Notes: generated by a model from the letters alone, not told the origin. A stretch of DNA of 64,000 nucleotides from Palaemon carinicauda (GCF_036898095.1 NC_090750.1:88581566-88645565), one strand, 5' to 3'; positions 1 to 10,980 are shown, counted from the stretch's first letter. Numbers and translations are program-made.

Positions 1-236
1 CTATATATCTTCCAGTTACTCTTTATATAAATCTACCAGTTAATCTTCATATAAATCTTCCAGTTACTCTTTATAGAAATCTTCCAGTTACTCTATATAA
101 ATCTACCAGTTAATCTTCATATAAATCTTCCAGTTACTCTCTATATATATCTTCCAGTTACTCTTTATATAAATCTACCAGTTAATCTTCATATAAATCT
201 TCCAGTTACTCTCTATATAAATCTTCCATTTACGGT
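1..236. repeat. 24-bp minisatellite
   Basis: A unit of about 24 bp (CTTCCAGTTACTCTTTATAT plus AAAT) is repeated head to tail about ten times. A variant with CTACCAGTTAATCTTCATAT alternates with it, so the array also has a 48-bp rhythm. It starts at or before the window edge, so its full length is unknown. No gene signal is seen in 237-619. Confidence 0.85.
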
Positions 237-617
237 TTGGTATATCTTAACAAAAACTTTCCCAGATACTTATAGCTAACATAACTTCAAATGTAACAGT
301 ATTTGGTTATTGCCTATTCAAGTATGCAAGTTTATAGAAAAGTTTTTAATATATTTTGATTTGCTTATATATTTATGGCATATGGGCTTTTATTCGAGAG
401 GCTTTTAGTATTGTGTTATTCAAGCCATCATTAAATCTTGAGAAACTGTTACAAGAGTCCTTCAGGAACATAATGCTATAGGATATTTTTCTTTTTCATA
501 GAACATCAAGCTAAAATTCAAAGCCCTCATAGTGTAGTCAGTTTTGCTATTCATTAGGACTTACTAGAAAAGAGGGATAACTTCTATACTTGTTATACTT
601 TTGTTGATTCTATTAAC

Positions 618-619
618 GT

Positions 620-655
<36 letters not shown>

Positions 656-870
656 TATGGGGTAAGCATAGTTGCCTTCTTATTGAAGGACTTTTCTTTG
701 GCTTTGGGGTAGACCGGAGTACCGATCGGCTGCCCTGCCTGACATCGCTTAGACCCCGGTAGCGTATACTCATGTGTTGTACCAGTCAAAAGCGTCCTTC
801 CTCCCAGCAGCGAGGAGTCTTGGCGCAGTTAGGTCGACAGTTCGAGACGTGTGAGGTGTATGCTATGTTT
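618..870 (-). mobile_element. Probable poly(A)-tailed retroposon 3' end
   Basis: A run of about 34 T is followed by about 215 bp that is clearly more GC-rich than its surroundings. Read on the minus strand this is a GC-richer body ending in a long poly(A), the form of a LINE or SINE 3' end. No reverse transcriptase motif is visible and the family is not recognised. From 871 to 1400 I see only a 9-bp perfect hairpin at 939-962. Confidence 0.4.
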
Positions 871-1396
871 TTTTAGGTATTGGAGTGGCTTTGTTTGTGT
901 GTGTGTTAGTCTGTAACACCCTTTTGCTTTAAGCAAGCATATCCGTGTGTCTACACGGATATCGTCTGCTAAACTTGAACACGATTTGGTACCAGCCATG
1001 ATGGAAGGGTATATAGGTAGAAGTCTTCCCTGGGGAAAGATTACCTAGATTTCTAGACTATTCGTCTACGAGCAGTTTCTATATATTTTTCCATCTTGAT
1101 AAGGGTATAATGGTTTTATATACTTTAGTAAAAAAAGAAAAAAAAAAGGAAAGTAGCCACGTACATTAAGGAAATTTTTAAGTAATCATACTAATTTTCT
1201 GTGAAATTTTAAAAATTGATTTATAAAGTAATTAACCTATCGATGAAAACTTACCCTATTAGGGTGCATTACCAGTCTGACCAGACATAAGGCCTTGTAA
1301 GCCTAACCTCCCTTTAATCAAGGAGAGTCTGAGGAGTTCTCGTCAAGTTTGACTGTTATAAAGATTCCCTAGGAAGTAACTAGAGTGATCTACTGC

Positions 1397-1399
<3 letters not shown>

Positions 1400-1478
<79 letters not shown>

Positions 1479-1544
1479 GCATTAAATATACTCAACATAT
1501 TGAAAGCCATTATATCCTCAGTCCGAGTTTACTTAAGATGGTAG

Positions 1545-1627
<83 letters not shown>
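1400..1627. repeat. (GA)n pair
   Basis: Two long (GA)n tracts, about 1401-1474 and 1549-1626, flank a 74-bp unique spacer. They yield meaningless Arg-Glu or Leu-Ser open frames. Nothing recognisable lies between 1628 and 2430. Confidence 0.95.
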
Positions 1628-1630
<3 letters not shown>

Positions 1631-2432
1631 AATTGAAAAGAGAAAGGGAAATCTATTCATTTATGCTTTTTTTTAAATGGAAATCTTGGCATATAAAATT
1701 CTAGCCTTGTGTTGGAACAATATACATCTAAAATACAGAATTATTAGCCATTACGACCTTGAAGTTGTTTTTTTTTTGAAGACAGACTTCTTCAAAATGG
1801 ACCTTTAAAAGTGTAATGCGTATGATTTTAAAATAATTTGATATTATAAAGGTAGTTTTTTTCAATATTTTAGTTTTTGATAATAAGACCAAGAAACTAT
1901 AATGTTTAAATATTAGAATATGCGAATCAGAATATTGCATTTTTGATTAGGAAGACGTTTATGTAATGTTTAAAATAGTTTTTATATGAAAACAGTTTCT
2001 CTTATTGTCAAAAGCTCTCTATTATATATTAACCCAAGCGAGTCCGGTCCCGTAGGCTACCTTTTTATGACTTAGGTGCCTATTTATTCCCCGTTTCTTC
2101 AAAATTGGAGCGAAAACTTATTATTTTAGTTGCCCATGTAATTTTACCATTTTCTGTAAGATTTCAGATAACCAGATTATCCGTTTTCTTTTATAACTAT
2201 GACACGCTAATAAACATTTGCTACCCGTCTCTCTCGGGAGTCAAAAGTATGTTCTTTTTTCGTTGTCTGCTCGTTTATATATCTACAATTTGTGTGTTAT
2301 GAATATGATGAAAGGTGCATAAAGTGTCATAGAAGATAAATAAATAAGTCAAAAGCGTAAATTTTGACCAGAAAAATAGACAGACAAGAATTTATTATGT
2401 TCGTTAGTCTTGCTCATGTGTGTTATATGAAA

Positions 2433-2530
2433 ATTAGCTAAGCTACAACCCTAGTTGGAAAAGCAGAATACTATAAGCCCAAGGGCTCCAACAGGAAAAA
2501 ATAGCCCAGTGAGGAAAAGAAATAAATAAA
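2433..2530 (-). mobile_element. (TAA)n-tailed dispersed repeat, copy 1 (partial)
   Basis: This is a family seen eleven times here. Its sense strand runs through CTCACTGGGCTATTTTCCCT, then GGAGCCCTTGGGCTTATAGC, and ends in TTCCAACTAGGGTTGTAGCT followed by (TAA)n. The simple-repeat 3' tail and frequent 5' truncation resemble a non-LTR element or its SINE; TAA tails are known for I-clade LINEs. This copy is antisense and lacks the tail. I recall the sequence as common in decapod genomes, but this has not been checked. 2531-2763 has no recognised content. Confidence 0.75.
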
Positions 2531-2763
2531 TAAGTAAACTTCGAAAGAATTAATGAGCAATCAATAATTAATATCTACTAATAATTGCTAGAAAACTTCC
2601 AGGATAGCATGGTACGTGCTCTATCAGAAAGTATGAGCACAGGATAATGTAAGTTTGCACAAAGAAATAAAGAAAATAGTGTAAAACTAGTCATATGTAA
2701 GATAGCGAAATGTGGAAAAAAATCTTTTATAGCAAGTTGCCAACACTATTGACATAAGTCTCT

Positions 2764-3096
2764 TGTAAGGACACCGATCCCTTCGTCGTCCAGAAAATCG
2801 ACAAACTACTTATTTATTTAAATTCTCTCTTTGCCACACTGTGGTTTCCTATGTATATATATTCCGCTCTACCAGAGCTACATTTTGATATATGTATCGT
2901 TTCATAACATGTTTCTGTTAACCCATAATTCATATATTTGTAAGTGTGAGAAAACACATATATTTTGGCGGGCACTTCAATCTGATTTGGCGCCAACGTC
3001 ATCCTACCTTTCCGTCCGCACCTTGTAATATACTTCCGTGTACATTCGAATAAAGTATCAGTTGATCTTGGTGACGCTTGTCTCACTGTCCTTACA
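2764..3096 (+). repeat. 5' LTR of the Gypsy element
   Basis: 333 bp beginning TGTAAGGACA and ending TGTCCTTACA, so its ends form a perfect 10-bp inverted repeat with the canonical TG...CA. It contains the poly(A) signal AATAAA at 3049-3054. A direct copy lies at 7389-7721. Of the 8 mismatches between them, 4 are CpG against TpG or CpA. Confidence 0.97.
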
Positions 3097-3098
3097 AC

Positions 3099-3110
3099 TG
3101 GTGACCCCGG
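3099..3110 (+). promoter_or_regulatory. Primer-binding site, tRNA-Trp-like
   Basis: TGGTGACCCCGG begins two bases after the 5' LTR. The first 11 bases match the complement of a metazoan tRNA-Trp 3' end including CCA; the rest diverges. CsRn1-lineage Gypsy elements are known to prime with tRNA-Trp. The tRNA match is from memory. Confidence 0.75.
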
Positions 3111-3248
3111 AGTTGAAAGTAGCATCAGCGGTTTTGGCTTTGCCATTAACGGATTTATTACGGCCGTGCTACCTTCTACATACTCCGTTACCTTAGGCAC
3201 GAGCCTGCCTTTGGTTCTCCCACACTTCGGTGAACATAAGGCAGTAGG

Positions 3249-4094
3249 ATGAGCTTAACCGACATATCAACTTCTCACATCTTCGCCGACTCGTCGTCTG
3301 GCCACGATGCAGGAAGCAACACGCCCATCGCACCCAACGGCCTCGCCTCCACGCCCAAAGTCAAACTGCAGCCCTTTTCTCAACACAACACCGCTTCCTG
3401 ATTCCTGAGAGCGTACGTACTCTTCCACGTCGCTAGACTCAGCGACTCCTGCGCCAAGGCTGACATCGTTCTCACCTCCATACCTGAAGAAGTATTCGAC
3501 AAGATTTCCCCATGGCTCGACGCCCAGGCCGGCCAAGTTTCATACGACGACCTGAGAACGAAACTCATCGGTATCTACTCCCTCTCTGTCTCAGCAAGGG
3601 CACAGAAAGTACTGGACCTCGCCGGCAAGCCCATGGGTGACACCTCTCCTGTCGAGGCGTGGGACGAGCTAACCGGCCTGCTTATGGTCCCCGAAACAGA
3701 CAGCAACGGCCGACAACGTAAGATTAGCTTATCTCACGAAATCTTTCTTCGACGCCTACCACAGGACGTACGGGCCCAATTGACAGACGCCGACACGCTC
3801 CCGATAAACGAACTCCTGTCGAAGGCTCAGAAGCTCCACGAGGCCTCCAAAGCATCTCGCCTCGGACCATCATCGTCAACACCGCCTCCGTTCTCCTCCT
3901 TCAGCAACTGCTCTTCCATAGACTCCTCGGCAATGGCCCTTGAGGACGACGAGATCAACATTCTATCAAGAAAGAAACCACCGCAACCGACGCGACCGAA
4001 CCCTAGGCCTAACCCGGCATGGTGCTTCTACCACCAACAGTTCGGCAGTGACGCCAAGAAATGTAGAGCACCGTGCAGTTTCCCTAGAAGATGA
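3249..4094 (+). pseudogene. Gag region of the Gypsy element, broken
   Basis: The reading frame opens with ATG at 3249 and keeps one frame to 4094, interrupted by TGA at 3399-3401 (codon 51) and ended by TGA at 4092-4094. The protein is alpha-helical and hydrophilic in the middle (an EAWDELTGLL stretch at about 3654-3683), followed by a Ser/Pro linker. A C-terminal zinc motif reads WCFYHQQFGSDAKKC then RAPC, which is C-x2-H-x9-C-x3-C rather than the usual CCHC knuckle. The frame continues past the 4092 stop straight into protease, so gag and pol were probably one polyprotein. Confidence 0.9.
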
Positions 4095-4562
4095 CGCCAG
4101 AAGCATCCACCTGCTACCATCGCAGCCGCAGTTAACCAAAACAAGATTGGTTTCTGTATCCTTGATACCATTTCCAACCGTAGACTCATGGTGGACACCG
4201 GCGCAATGCAGTCAACGTTCCCTCCTTCAAAGTCCGACCTAGACCGTGGTCCCGACAAAAACGCTCCCTCACTCATCGCCGCCAACGGATCTCCCATACG
4301 GTGCTACGGGATCAAGACCCTCAAGATATCTATCATGGGCCATTCGTATTCTTGGACCTTCGCTATCGCCGACATCAATCGCCCCCTCCTCGGTGCGGAT
4401 TTCCTCGCCCACCATGGACTCCTCGTCGATGTCGCTAACAGACGTCTCATCGACACGGGAACCTGCCAGTATCGCGCCCTAGAACACGGCCCTGCAACAA
4501 TGTCCGTATCCGCCGTAACGACGCACCTCTACGCCGACCTCCTACGAGAGTTTCCCGAGGTT
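4095..4562 (+). pseudogene. Retroviral-type aspartic protease domain (pol)
   Basis: In the same frame as gag. The catalytic loop reads LMVDTGAMQS, with the active Asp-Thr-Gly at 4194-4202, and the flap-side motif LLGADFLAHHG lies about 65 residues later. Both are typical of pepsin-like retroelement proteases that cleave Gag-Pol. Near 4563 the frame shifts by one base just after FPEV, and the homology continues in the next frame. No independent start codon is needed, since this was an internal polyprotein domain. Confidence 0.88.
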
Positions 4563-5290
4563 TCAAGCCCGAGCTCCGACACTCGCCAGGTTCCCCGTCC
4601 AAGCATGGTATCTACCACCACATCACAACGACAGGACCTCCCACTCACGCCAAATTCCGCCGCCTCCCGCCTCAGAAACTGAAGGATGCCAAACGCGCCT
4701 TCGAGGACATGGAACGCATGGGTATCTGTAAGAAAGCATCGAGCCCCTGGGCATCACCCCTGCACATGATTAAAAAGCCGGACGGGTCCTGGAGACCTTG
4801 CGGCGACTACAGGCGCCTCAACCTCATCACAACGCCCGATCATTACCCGCTGCCCAACATGCAGGACCTAATGAACGCGTTGCACGGCGCAAAGTTTTTT
4901 ACCAAGATGGACCTCCTCAAGTCTTACTTCCAGGTCCCCGTATTCCCGGAAGATATCCCGAAAACTGCCATTGTAACGCCGTTTGGATCCTACACCTTCG
5001 CATACTCAACCTTCGGTCTACGCAACGCCGGGGCGACCTTCCAATGACTAATGGATAGCATTCTGGGTGACCTACCTATCTGCGTCTGCTACATCGACGA
5101 CATCCTGATATTCTCGAAAACCAAGGAGGAACACCGCGGACACGTCCGCACCGTCCTAAAGTGCCTACAGGAGAACGGCCTAGTCGTACGCTTCGACAAA
5201 TGCACGTTCGGTGCGGAGGGAGTGGATTTCCTTGGTCACTGCGTATCCTCACGCGGGGTAAAACCCATGACAACCAAGGTCGACGCCATA
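4563..5290 (+). pseudogene. Reverse transcriptase domain (pol)
   Basis: Visible motifs in order: WRPCGDYRRLNLITTPDHYP, FTKMDLLKSYFQVPV (first catalytic Asp), FGLRNAGATFQ, and the active-site box CYIDDILIFS with YIDD at 5090-5101. An in-frame TGA at 5045-5047 sits between the third and fourth motifs, and one base is missing near 5290. Apart from these breaks the polymerase core is intact, so inactivation is recent. Its job would have been first- and second-strand cDNA synthesis in the cytoplasmic particle. Confidence 0.93.
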
Positions 5291-5890
5291 GGAAGTTCCC
5301 AATGCCTACGACCATCCGCCAACTTCAGGAGTTCTTGGGAATGGTCAATTACTACAGGCGCTTCATCCCCAACATCGCACAAACCCTGTCACCCCTCGAC
5401 GACGTCCTGAAAGGAAAAGCAAAAAAACTCGAGTGGGGTTTGCCCCAGCAACAGGCATACGCTCGGACGAAGGATGCCCTTGCGAATGCCACCACCCTGG
5501 CTCATTTCGACGCCAACGTGCCCCTGCGACTAACGACCGACGCCAGCAACGTCGCCTGCGGGGCTGTGCTTGAGCAACTCGTCGACGGTTCTCCTCAACC
5601 GCTGGCATTCTTCAGTAAGAAATTGAAACCCGCCGAAACAAGATACAGCACCTTCGATAGGGAACTCCTCGCCGTCTACCTCGCCGTCCGCCACTTCAGG
5701 CACATCTTGGAGGGTACCCCCTTCACAATCGCGACGGACCATCAACCCCTCGTACACGCCTTCACGAAATCGACGGACGCATGGTCCTCCCGACAATAAC
5801 GTCATCTCGCATCAATCGCCGAATTCGGGTGCACCATACGTTACGTCCCAGGAAAGAAAAACCCAGTCGCGGACGCCCTTTCAAGGATTG
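5291..5890 (+). pseudogene. RNase H domain (pol)
   Basis: After the frame change the RT connection region (FLGMVNYYRRFIPN) leads into RNase H. Candidate catalytic residues are Asp in LTTDASNVACGAVLEQ, Glu in TFDRELLAVYLAVRHFR and Asp in TIATDHQPLVHAF. The end motif VADALSR is also present. A TAA at 5797-5799 interrupts the domain between the last two motifs. It would remove the RNA strand from RNA-DNA hybrids. Confidence 0.9.
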
Positions 5891-7326
5891 AAATTGACGC
5901 GATCCACCTGGGAATCGACTACGCCAATCTCGCAACCGAACAACGCACCGACCGAGAAGCACAGGATCACCTGACGGAGCCATCCGCGCTCAAGATAAGT
6001 GCGATTCCCCTCGGACCAGCAGGAGTAACTATTCTTTGCGACACCAGCACGGGCCGCCCACGTCCCTGGGTACCAGCCTCCTGCAGAAGAAAAATATTCA
6101 ATATCATCCATTGACTTTCACACCCCTCAGGACGCACCACCGCTCACCTTCTATCTGAAAAGTTTGTCTGGCCAGGGATAAAAAAGGACGCCCGGGAATG
6201 GGCGAAGTCATGCATCAACTGCCAGTCAAGCAAGGTCAGCCGTCACACCGAATCGGGGGTAGGCGATTTTCCCCAGCCAAAATGACGTTTCGGCCATATA
6301 CACATCGACGTCGTGGGACCATTGCCCCCTTCTGGATCCGCTCGCTACCTACTTACGATCATCGATCGCTCCACGAGGTGGTTGGAGGCATCGCCGATGA
6401 CCGAAACTACGATTCAAGCATGTGCCGAAGCTCTCCTGTCAAGCTGGGTGAGCAGGTTTGGCGTTCCTGACGACATCACGACTGACAGAGGCCCGCTTTC
6501 CTCTCAGAAATATGGCTCGCTTTGGCGAACCTGATGGGGACGACGCTCCACAGCACCACGGCATACAACCCCGCGGCAAACGGCATGGTCGAAAGAACTC
6601 ACCGCGCCCTCAAGGCGTCCCTGATGGCGAGCTGCACCGACGGGGACTGGAAATCACGACTTCCTTGGGTACTCCTCGGCCTTCGCACCGCCCCTCGCGC
6701 AGACGGCGAACCTTCGCCCGCCGAAAAGGTTTACGGGGAAGCCCGACGGGGACTGGAAATCACGACTTCCTTGGGTACTCCTCGGCCTTCGCACCGCCCC
6801 TCGCGCAGACGGCGAACCTTCGCCCGCCGAAAAGGTTTACGGGGAAGCGCTCGCAGTTCCTGGCGAATTCTTTCCCTCATCAACCGACGACACGCAGCTG
6901 GATCACCTAAGGGACATCGCCAGGAAGTTCAGGCTGTGTCTCAAAACTTACCAGGACAGAACCAAGCACTTCAAGCCAAAAAGCCTGTATGACTGCAGGT
7001 ACGTTTTCGTCCATGTCGACGCTCATCGACAACCACTGACTAGACCTTATCGAGGTCCCTACCGGGTAATTAAAAAGACAACGAAAGCCTTCCTTCTCGA
7101 CATCCATGGCCAAGAGGACTGGGTCTCAATAGACCGCGTGAAACCAGCGTTTCTCGAAGGAAGCGACACCGCCTCCACGGGACCTAGCAGACCCAGAGTT
7201 CCGCCTCAAAACAAGCCGCCCAACGAAAGAAAAATCATCAAACGACGACAAGAGGAAGAGATCCTTACACCGACCGCCAGCGCGCCCCTCCGTTCAAAAA
7301 CAAGAGGAACCCTCCGACGCCCGTAA
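5891..7326 (+). pseudogene. Integrase with GPY-type C-terminus (pol)
   Basis: The zinc-binding HHCC region spans about 6105-6225 (final pair SCINCQ) and is hit by TGA at 6112. The DDE core shows HIDVVGPL and TTDRGPLS for the two Asp residues and NGMVERTHR for the Glu. A TGA at 6283 lies just before the first Asp, and a frame change near 6515 lies between the second Asp and the Glu. A 106-bp tandem duplication then shifts the frame again. After it a continuous frame from 6844 to 7326 carries LTRPYRGPYRVIKK, the GPY/F module, and a basic Arg/Lys-rich tail ending in TAA. Confidence 0.9.
6637..6848 (+). repeat. 106-bp perfect tandem duplication inside integrase
   Basis: Positions 6637-6742 and 6743-6848 are identical. 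The unit covers the end of the integrase core. Because 106 is not a multiple of three, it changes the frame downstream. Perfect identity in an element whose LTRs differ by 2.4% implies either a very recent duplication or an assembly artefact. Confidence 0.97.
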
Positions 7327-7371
7327 AGATACGAAGATTGATCATCAGCCCTCTACGCCGCCCGATGTCTT

Positions 7372-7384
7372 GGGAGGGGGGGAG
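7372..7384 (+). promoter_or_regulatory. Polypurine tract
   Basis: GGGAGGGGGGGAG lies five bases upstream of the 3' LTR. It is the expected plus-strand primer site for retrotransposon DNA synthesis. Confidence 0.85.
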
Positions 7385-7388
7385 TACT

Positions 7389-7721
7389 TGTAAGGACACC
7401 GATCCCTTCGTCGTCCAGAAAATCGACAAACTACTTATTTATTTAAATTCTCTCTTCGCCACACTGTGGTTTCCTATGTATATATATTCCTCTCTACCAG
7501 AGCTACATTTTGATATATGTATCGTTTCATAATACGTTTCTGTTAACCCATAATTCATATATTTTTAAGTGTGAGAAAACACATATATTTTGGCGGGCAC
7601 TTCAATCTGATTTGGCGCCAACGTCATCCTACCTTTCCGTCTGCACCTTGTAATATACTTCCGTGCACATTCGAATAAAGTATCAGTTGATCTTGGTGAC
7701 ACTTGTCTCACTGTCCTTACA
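7389..7721 (+). repeat. 3' LTR of the Gypsy element
   Basis: 333 bp, same length and termini as the 5' LTR, with AATAAA at 7674-7679. The two LTRs can be aligned without gaps. Confidence 0.97.
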
Positions 7722-7789
7722 CTCATCATAGTTTATTATGACAGTTCTATTTGAACGCTGTCACTAAACTTAACATATTTCATATTTTT

Positions 7790-7912
7790 AAGTCATTACT
7801 TCTCATATATATTTTGTTTATTTCGTTATTTCTTTTCCTTACTGGGCTACTTTCCCTGTTGGAGCCCTAGGGCTTGTAGCATTCTGCTTTTCCAACTATG
7901 GTTGTAGTTTAG

Positions 7913-7948
<36 letters not shown>
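7790..7948 (+). mobile_element. (TAA)n-tailed dispersed repeat, copy 2
   Basis: A sense copy carrying the conserved TTCCAACTATGGTTGTAGTT end and about eleven TAA units (7915-7948). It is 5'-truncated, which suits target-primed insertion. Confidence 0.8.
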
Positions 7949-8092
7949 GGTTGGTTTGCTGTGAGCGATCAGACGAAAATCTCCCACCATCACTAATCCG
8001 CACTGGCCAGCGTGGTGATGAAAACTGGCCAAACCCTAGACATAAATTGGCAAATCTGAGGCCTTTTTCCTGCAGTGGAATAGAAATAGCTG
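7949..8092 (+). mobile_element. Dispersed LINE-like 3' fragment, copy 1
   Basis: It begins GGTTGGTTTGCTGTGAGCGA and ends near TCCTGCAGTGGAATAG. A second copy lies at 36588-36790, and a short piece (GAGGCCTTTGTCCTG) occurs near 22010. The CCTTTGTCCTGCAGTGG ending resembles 3' ends of RTE-type LINEs in arthropods (from memory). No coding sequence is evident. It abuts the preceding TAA tail directly. Confidence 0.5.
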
Positions 8093-8429
8093 CATTTTTA
8101 ATTATTGTTGTTGATATTACAGTACCATGTTTGAGAAAAGGCAGTTTTTGTTATACACATAAAGCGAGATTGTTTTTAAGTTTGATAATTCGGGAACATA
8201 CAGTACTGTAGGTCTCATTTTTCTTTTGGAAAATGGAAAATGACAATATAACAATGATTTTTTTTTCTTTTCTTTTTAGGGCGGAGTTTAACCTTTTTAA
8301 TGGGGTTTTGAGCTTTGTTACTATCTCGGCACAATACAGTGTCTAACGAACTCTAATCTCGTTGGCTTGCTTTCGTTGAGAAAGGTCTTCAAACACTCTT
8401 TGGGTAATTGAAGCAGATTTCTTCCAACT

Positions 8430-8560
8430 ATCATTGCACTATGCGTGGTGCACTGTAGGCATAACTAAAGGGTCGGACCTCATTGCAATTACCTTTTACT
8501 TTACTTAAGCTTTTGTATTTCATTTTGCTGACCAACTTCTTTAACTCGGTGCAGTCGCTC
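8430..8560 (+). repeat. Possible diverged dispersed repeat
   Basis: The phrase GTGCACTGTAGGCATAACTA and the downstream pyrimidine-rich layout resemble 38830-38990, where a diverged form (GTCCACTGCAGGCATTATGG) occurs. Both look like old copies of one family. The boundaries are guesses. Confidence 0.3.
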
Positions 8561-8589
8561 TGTTTCTTTTAATAAATTTAATCTGTTTT

Positions 8590-8778
8590 TGACGTTGTTA
8601 ATAGTTTATATAGGACATATCTGTTTTGACGTTGTTGCTGTTTTTAGAATGATTTATTGTTAATTTATTCTCATCATTTATTTATTTCCTTATTTCCTTT
8701 CCTCACTGGGCTATTTTTCCCTATTGGAGCCCTTGGGCTTATAGCATCTTGCTTTTCCAACTTGGGTTGTAGCTTGGC

Positions 8779-8823
<45 letters not shown>
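8590..8823 (+). mobile_element. (TAA)n-tailed dispersed repeat, copy 3
   Basis: A longer sense copy with fifteen or so TAA units at its end. Its upstream part (ATATCTGTTTTGACGTTGTT) is shared with the copy at 62125-62370 but not with those at 22355 or 58825, so at least two subfamilies are present. Confidence 0.8.
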
Positions 8824-8824
<1 letters not shown>

Positions 8825-8928
8825 TATGGGAACTGAATAGTCTCCCATGTCCCAGCGCCGGATTTTATAGTTCATATTCCGTATACCCTTGATCTTATAA
8901 AAACAAATTCTGTATAGGTCACATTATT

Positions 8929-9092
8929 CCAATGACACATGAATTCTTGGAACGTAATTTCGTTCACATAGGTATTGAATGGAATCCGATACATATAAAG
9001 GATTCGTTTCCAGTGACACATAATTTGTTGGAACGTAATTGTGTTCACATTATGTATTGAATAGAATTTAATAGACCTAAGTGATTCGTTAT
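8929..9092. repeat. Two-copy 81-bp tandem repeat
   Basis: CCAATGACACATGAATTCTT at 8929 recurs in diverged form at 9010 (CCAGTGACACATAATTTGTT), and the similarity continues to GATTCGTT. A 103-codon minus-strand frame spans it, but this is only the repeat being open. Confidence 0.75.
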
Positions 9093-10881
9093 GCTTAGTA
9101 ATTTCGTTTATCTGAAAATGTGAATTACGCATTTGTTGAGGATTTTGCCTTTCCATACATTCGTATAAATTGAGTATTTTCAATCAATATATGTAACCAA
9201 CAAATTGCAGTCAAAATATTGTTCTGATTCCAGTTACTTTAAAAATGTCATTTATATTATTATTATTCTATTTTTTTCTCTGATTAATTTCTCTCTTTTA
9301 ATTACCATATAAAATCTTCATGATTTTTCCGATAACGGGTTGGTCATTAATTTAGAATACTGAAATGTTGAATTCGGTAAATTCACAAAATTTGGAAGAA
9401 ACTTTGTCCTCACTAACCAAATACATGGTGGAATATTCTAAAAGTAAGGTTTTCTACAAAGTTTTACGTAACTACATACCAATTTTATACAATCATTTCA
9501 TAGATAAAAAAAAAATAGTTCCATCTTGCAAGTCATTCACCTAGTGAATTACCATATATAGATTTTATATTACCATTGTTTAAATGTTAACTATAGTTTT
9601 TTAACAATATAACCCCCTCTTTCCCCCCCCCCTTCCCCATGGGAGACAAGACCTACCCCTCCCCCTTCAACGCTTCGCAAAGCATATATCAAAGTCTTTA
9701 AAAAAAGAAGGAACTAAAATACAAACCATTTTTACTCATCTTTCTAAGTTTTCTTATACTATAGCAACTTAGTTATATATAGGAAGAACGTTTTTAGAGA
9801 GTAATACTAAGTTAAACGTTTGAATACGAAAGTTTGGATGCATTACTGTAACATTTTTGGAATCTAGACATTTCTGCTCATTCTCAGGCCGAGTTTTGTT
9901 GTGTGAGGTGCTATTCCTTGGAACGTCTGTGAAAAAGGTAAGGGAATATTTTAGGTGAAAAGTGGTATAAATATTGTCTGTACACGGAATGAGTTTCTGT
10001 TTATTCAATTTTATTAGCCAATCAAGTGTAACTCTGGCATTATATAATGAGTTATACTGTAGGTGTCAAGAAAGGATTTGTCACCGATGGTGGATTATTG
10101 AAGAAAACCTAAGAATGTCGGGAAAAATTTGTGAGGTAAATGCGACTCCAAACTGCTTGTTTTGTAGCTTATTTTTGTAGGCCTTTTGATTTTTAGTGAT
10201 TTAGACCGGCTTGAAGTATGCCAATACATAGATCCTACAGCCATTAATCAATAATCAGTGGCTCAGCACTTGTGAAGGGATTTTTCCTGTTTCCATTTTT
10301 TATAGTTAGCATATCAATTAATTACGCATTATCGTTAACGATAGAGGTTTACAAAATGTTTCAAATCGGCACTAAGTAATTTGCAGAAGAATGGCAAATT
10401 GTAATTTACAGTATACAGTACGACTCCCCAAGTGGCACTTCGTAAACTTCAGAATGTTTCTAAATGGTCCTCAATAATTTGCATATGGTTTCAAAGTGGC
10501 ATTTAAAGTTTGCATAGTTCTGTATCCTGTGTTCACCATTTTTCAAGGCTTTTGGGGACCCTTATTTAGGCTCTTGTTTGGCTCATCCGGTGGGCCCCAG
10601 TTGTTTGTCTATTAGGTCGTAATTTTCGAGAATAATTCTTCCCTCCCCGCATTAACTTGTTTTTAATAGATGAGCCTCTTAATATTTTATAAGATGAAAT
10701 CTAATAAGAGTGGGAGTAACTTCCTTGCAGCTTCTGAAGTAAATATTTTGGTATAATTTAATCGAGAATGCCATAGTTGTCATTTTTCCCATTACTTAAT
10801 TAATTATACACAATCATTTTCCAGTTGAACATAAGTTATTTATCAAGAAGCCAATATTTCATAAGAGACTTTTTGCAAACC

Positions 10882-10883
<2 letters not shown>
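9093..10883. other. AT-rich interval without recognised gene
   Basis: Nothing coding is recognised. It contains a C-rich run at 9611-9661 (several CCCC blocks, so a possible G-quadruplex on the minus strand). The only longer frames are 60-80 codons without familiar motifs. Confidence 0.6.

Positions 10884-10977
<94 letters not shown>
10884..10977. repeat. (AT)n microsatellite
   Basis: About 47 uninterrupted AT dinucleotides. The flank to 11878 is AT-rich and carries no recognised feature. Confidence 0.97.

Positions 10978-10980
<3 letters not shown>

Larger units (their letters stand above)
2764..7721 (+). mobile_element. Ty3/Gypsy LTR retrotransposon, CsRn1-like, inactive
   Basis: A complete 4,958-bp element: two 333-bp LTRs, a primer-binding site 2 bp inside the 5' LTR, gag, protease, RT, RNase H, integrase with a GPY-type end, and a polypurine tract. 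The LTRs differ at 8 sites (about 2.4%), so the insertion is fairly young. Flanks are CTCT on the left and CTCA on the right, a possible 4-bp target duplication with one mismatch. Gag and pol share one original reading frame, now split by in-frame stops near 3399, 4092, 5045, 5797, 6112 and 6283, frame changes near 4563, 5290 and 6515, and a 106-bp duplication. The Gag motif C-x2-H-x9-C-x3-C and a tRNA-Trp-like PBS point to the CsRn1 lineage (inference). Confidence 0.95.

Noticed and set aside
812..846. tRNA gene or SINE head (TGGCGCAGTTAGG and GTTCGAGAC)
   Set aside because: A- and B-box-like words are present, but only about 13 bp apart, too close for a tRNA, and no cloverleaf can be drawn.
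3267..3568. Minus-strand and shifted frames inside the Gypsy element as separate genes
   Set aside because: They are shadows of gag-pol. The same applies to the overlapping frames at 4028, 5076, 5363, 5530, 5881 and 6907.
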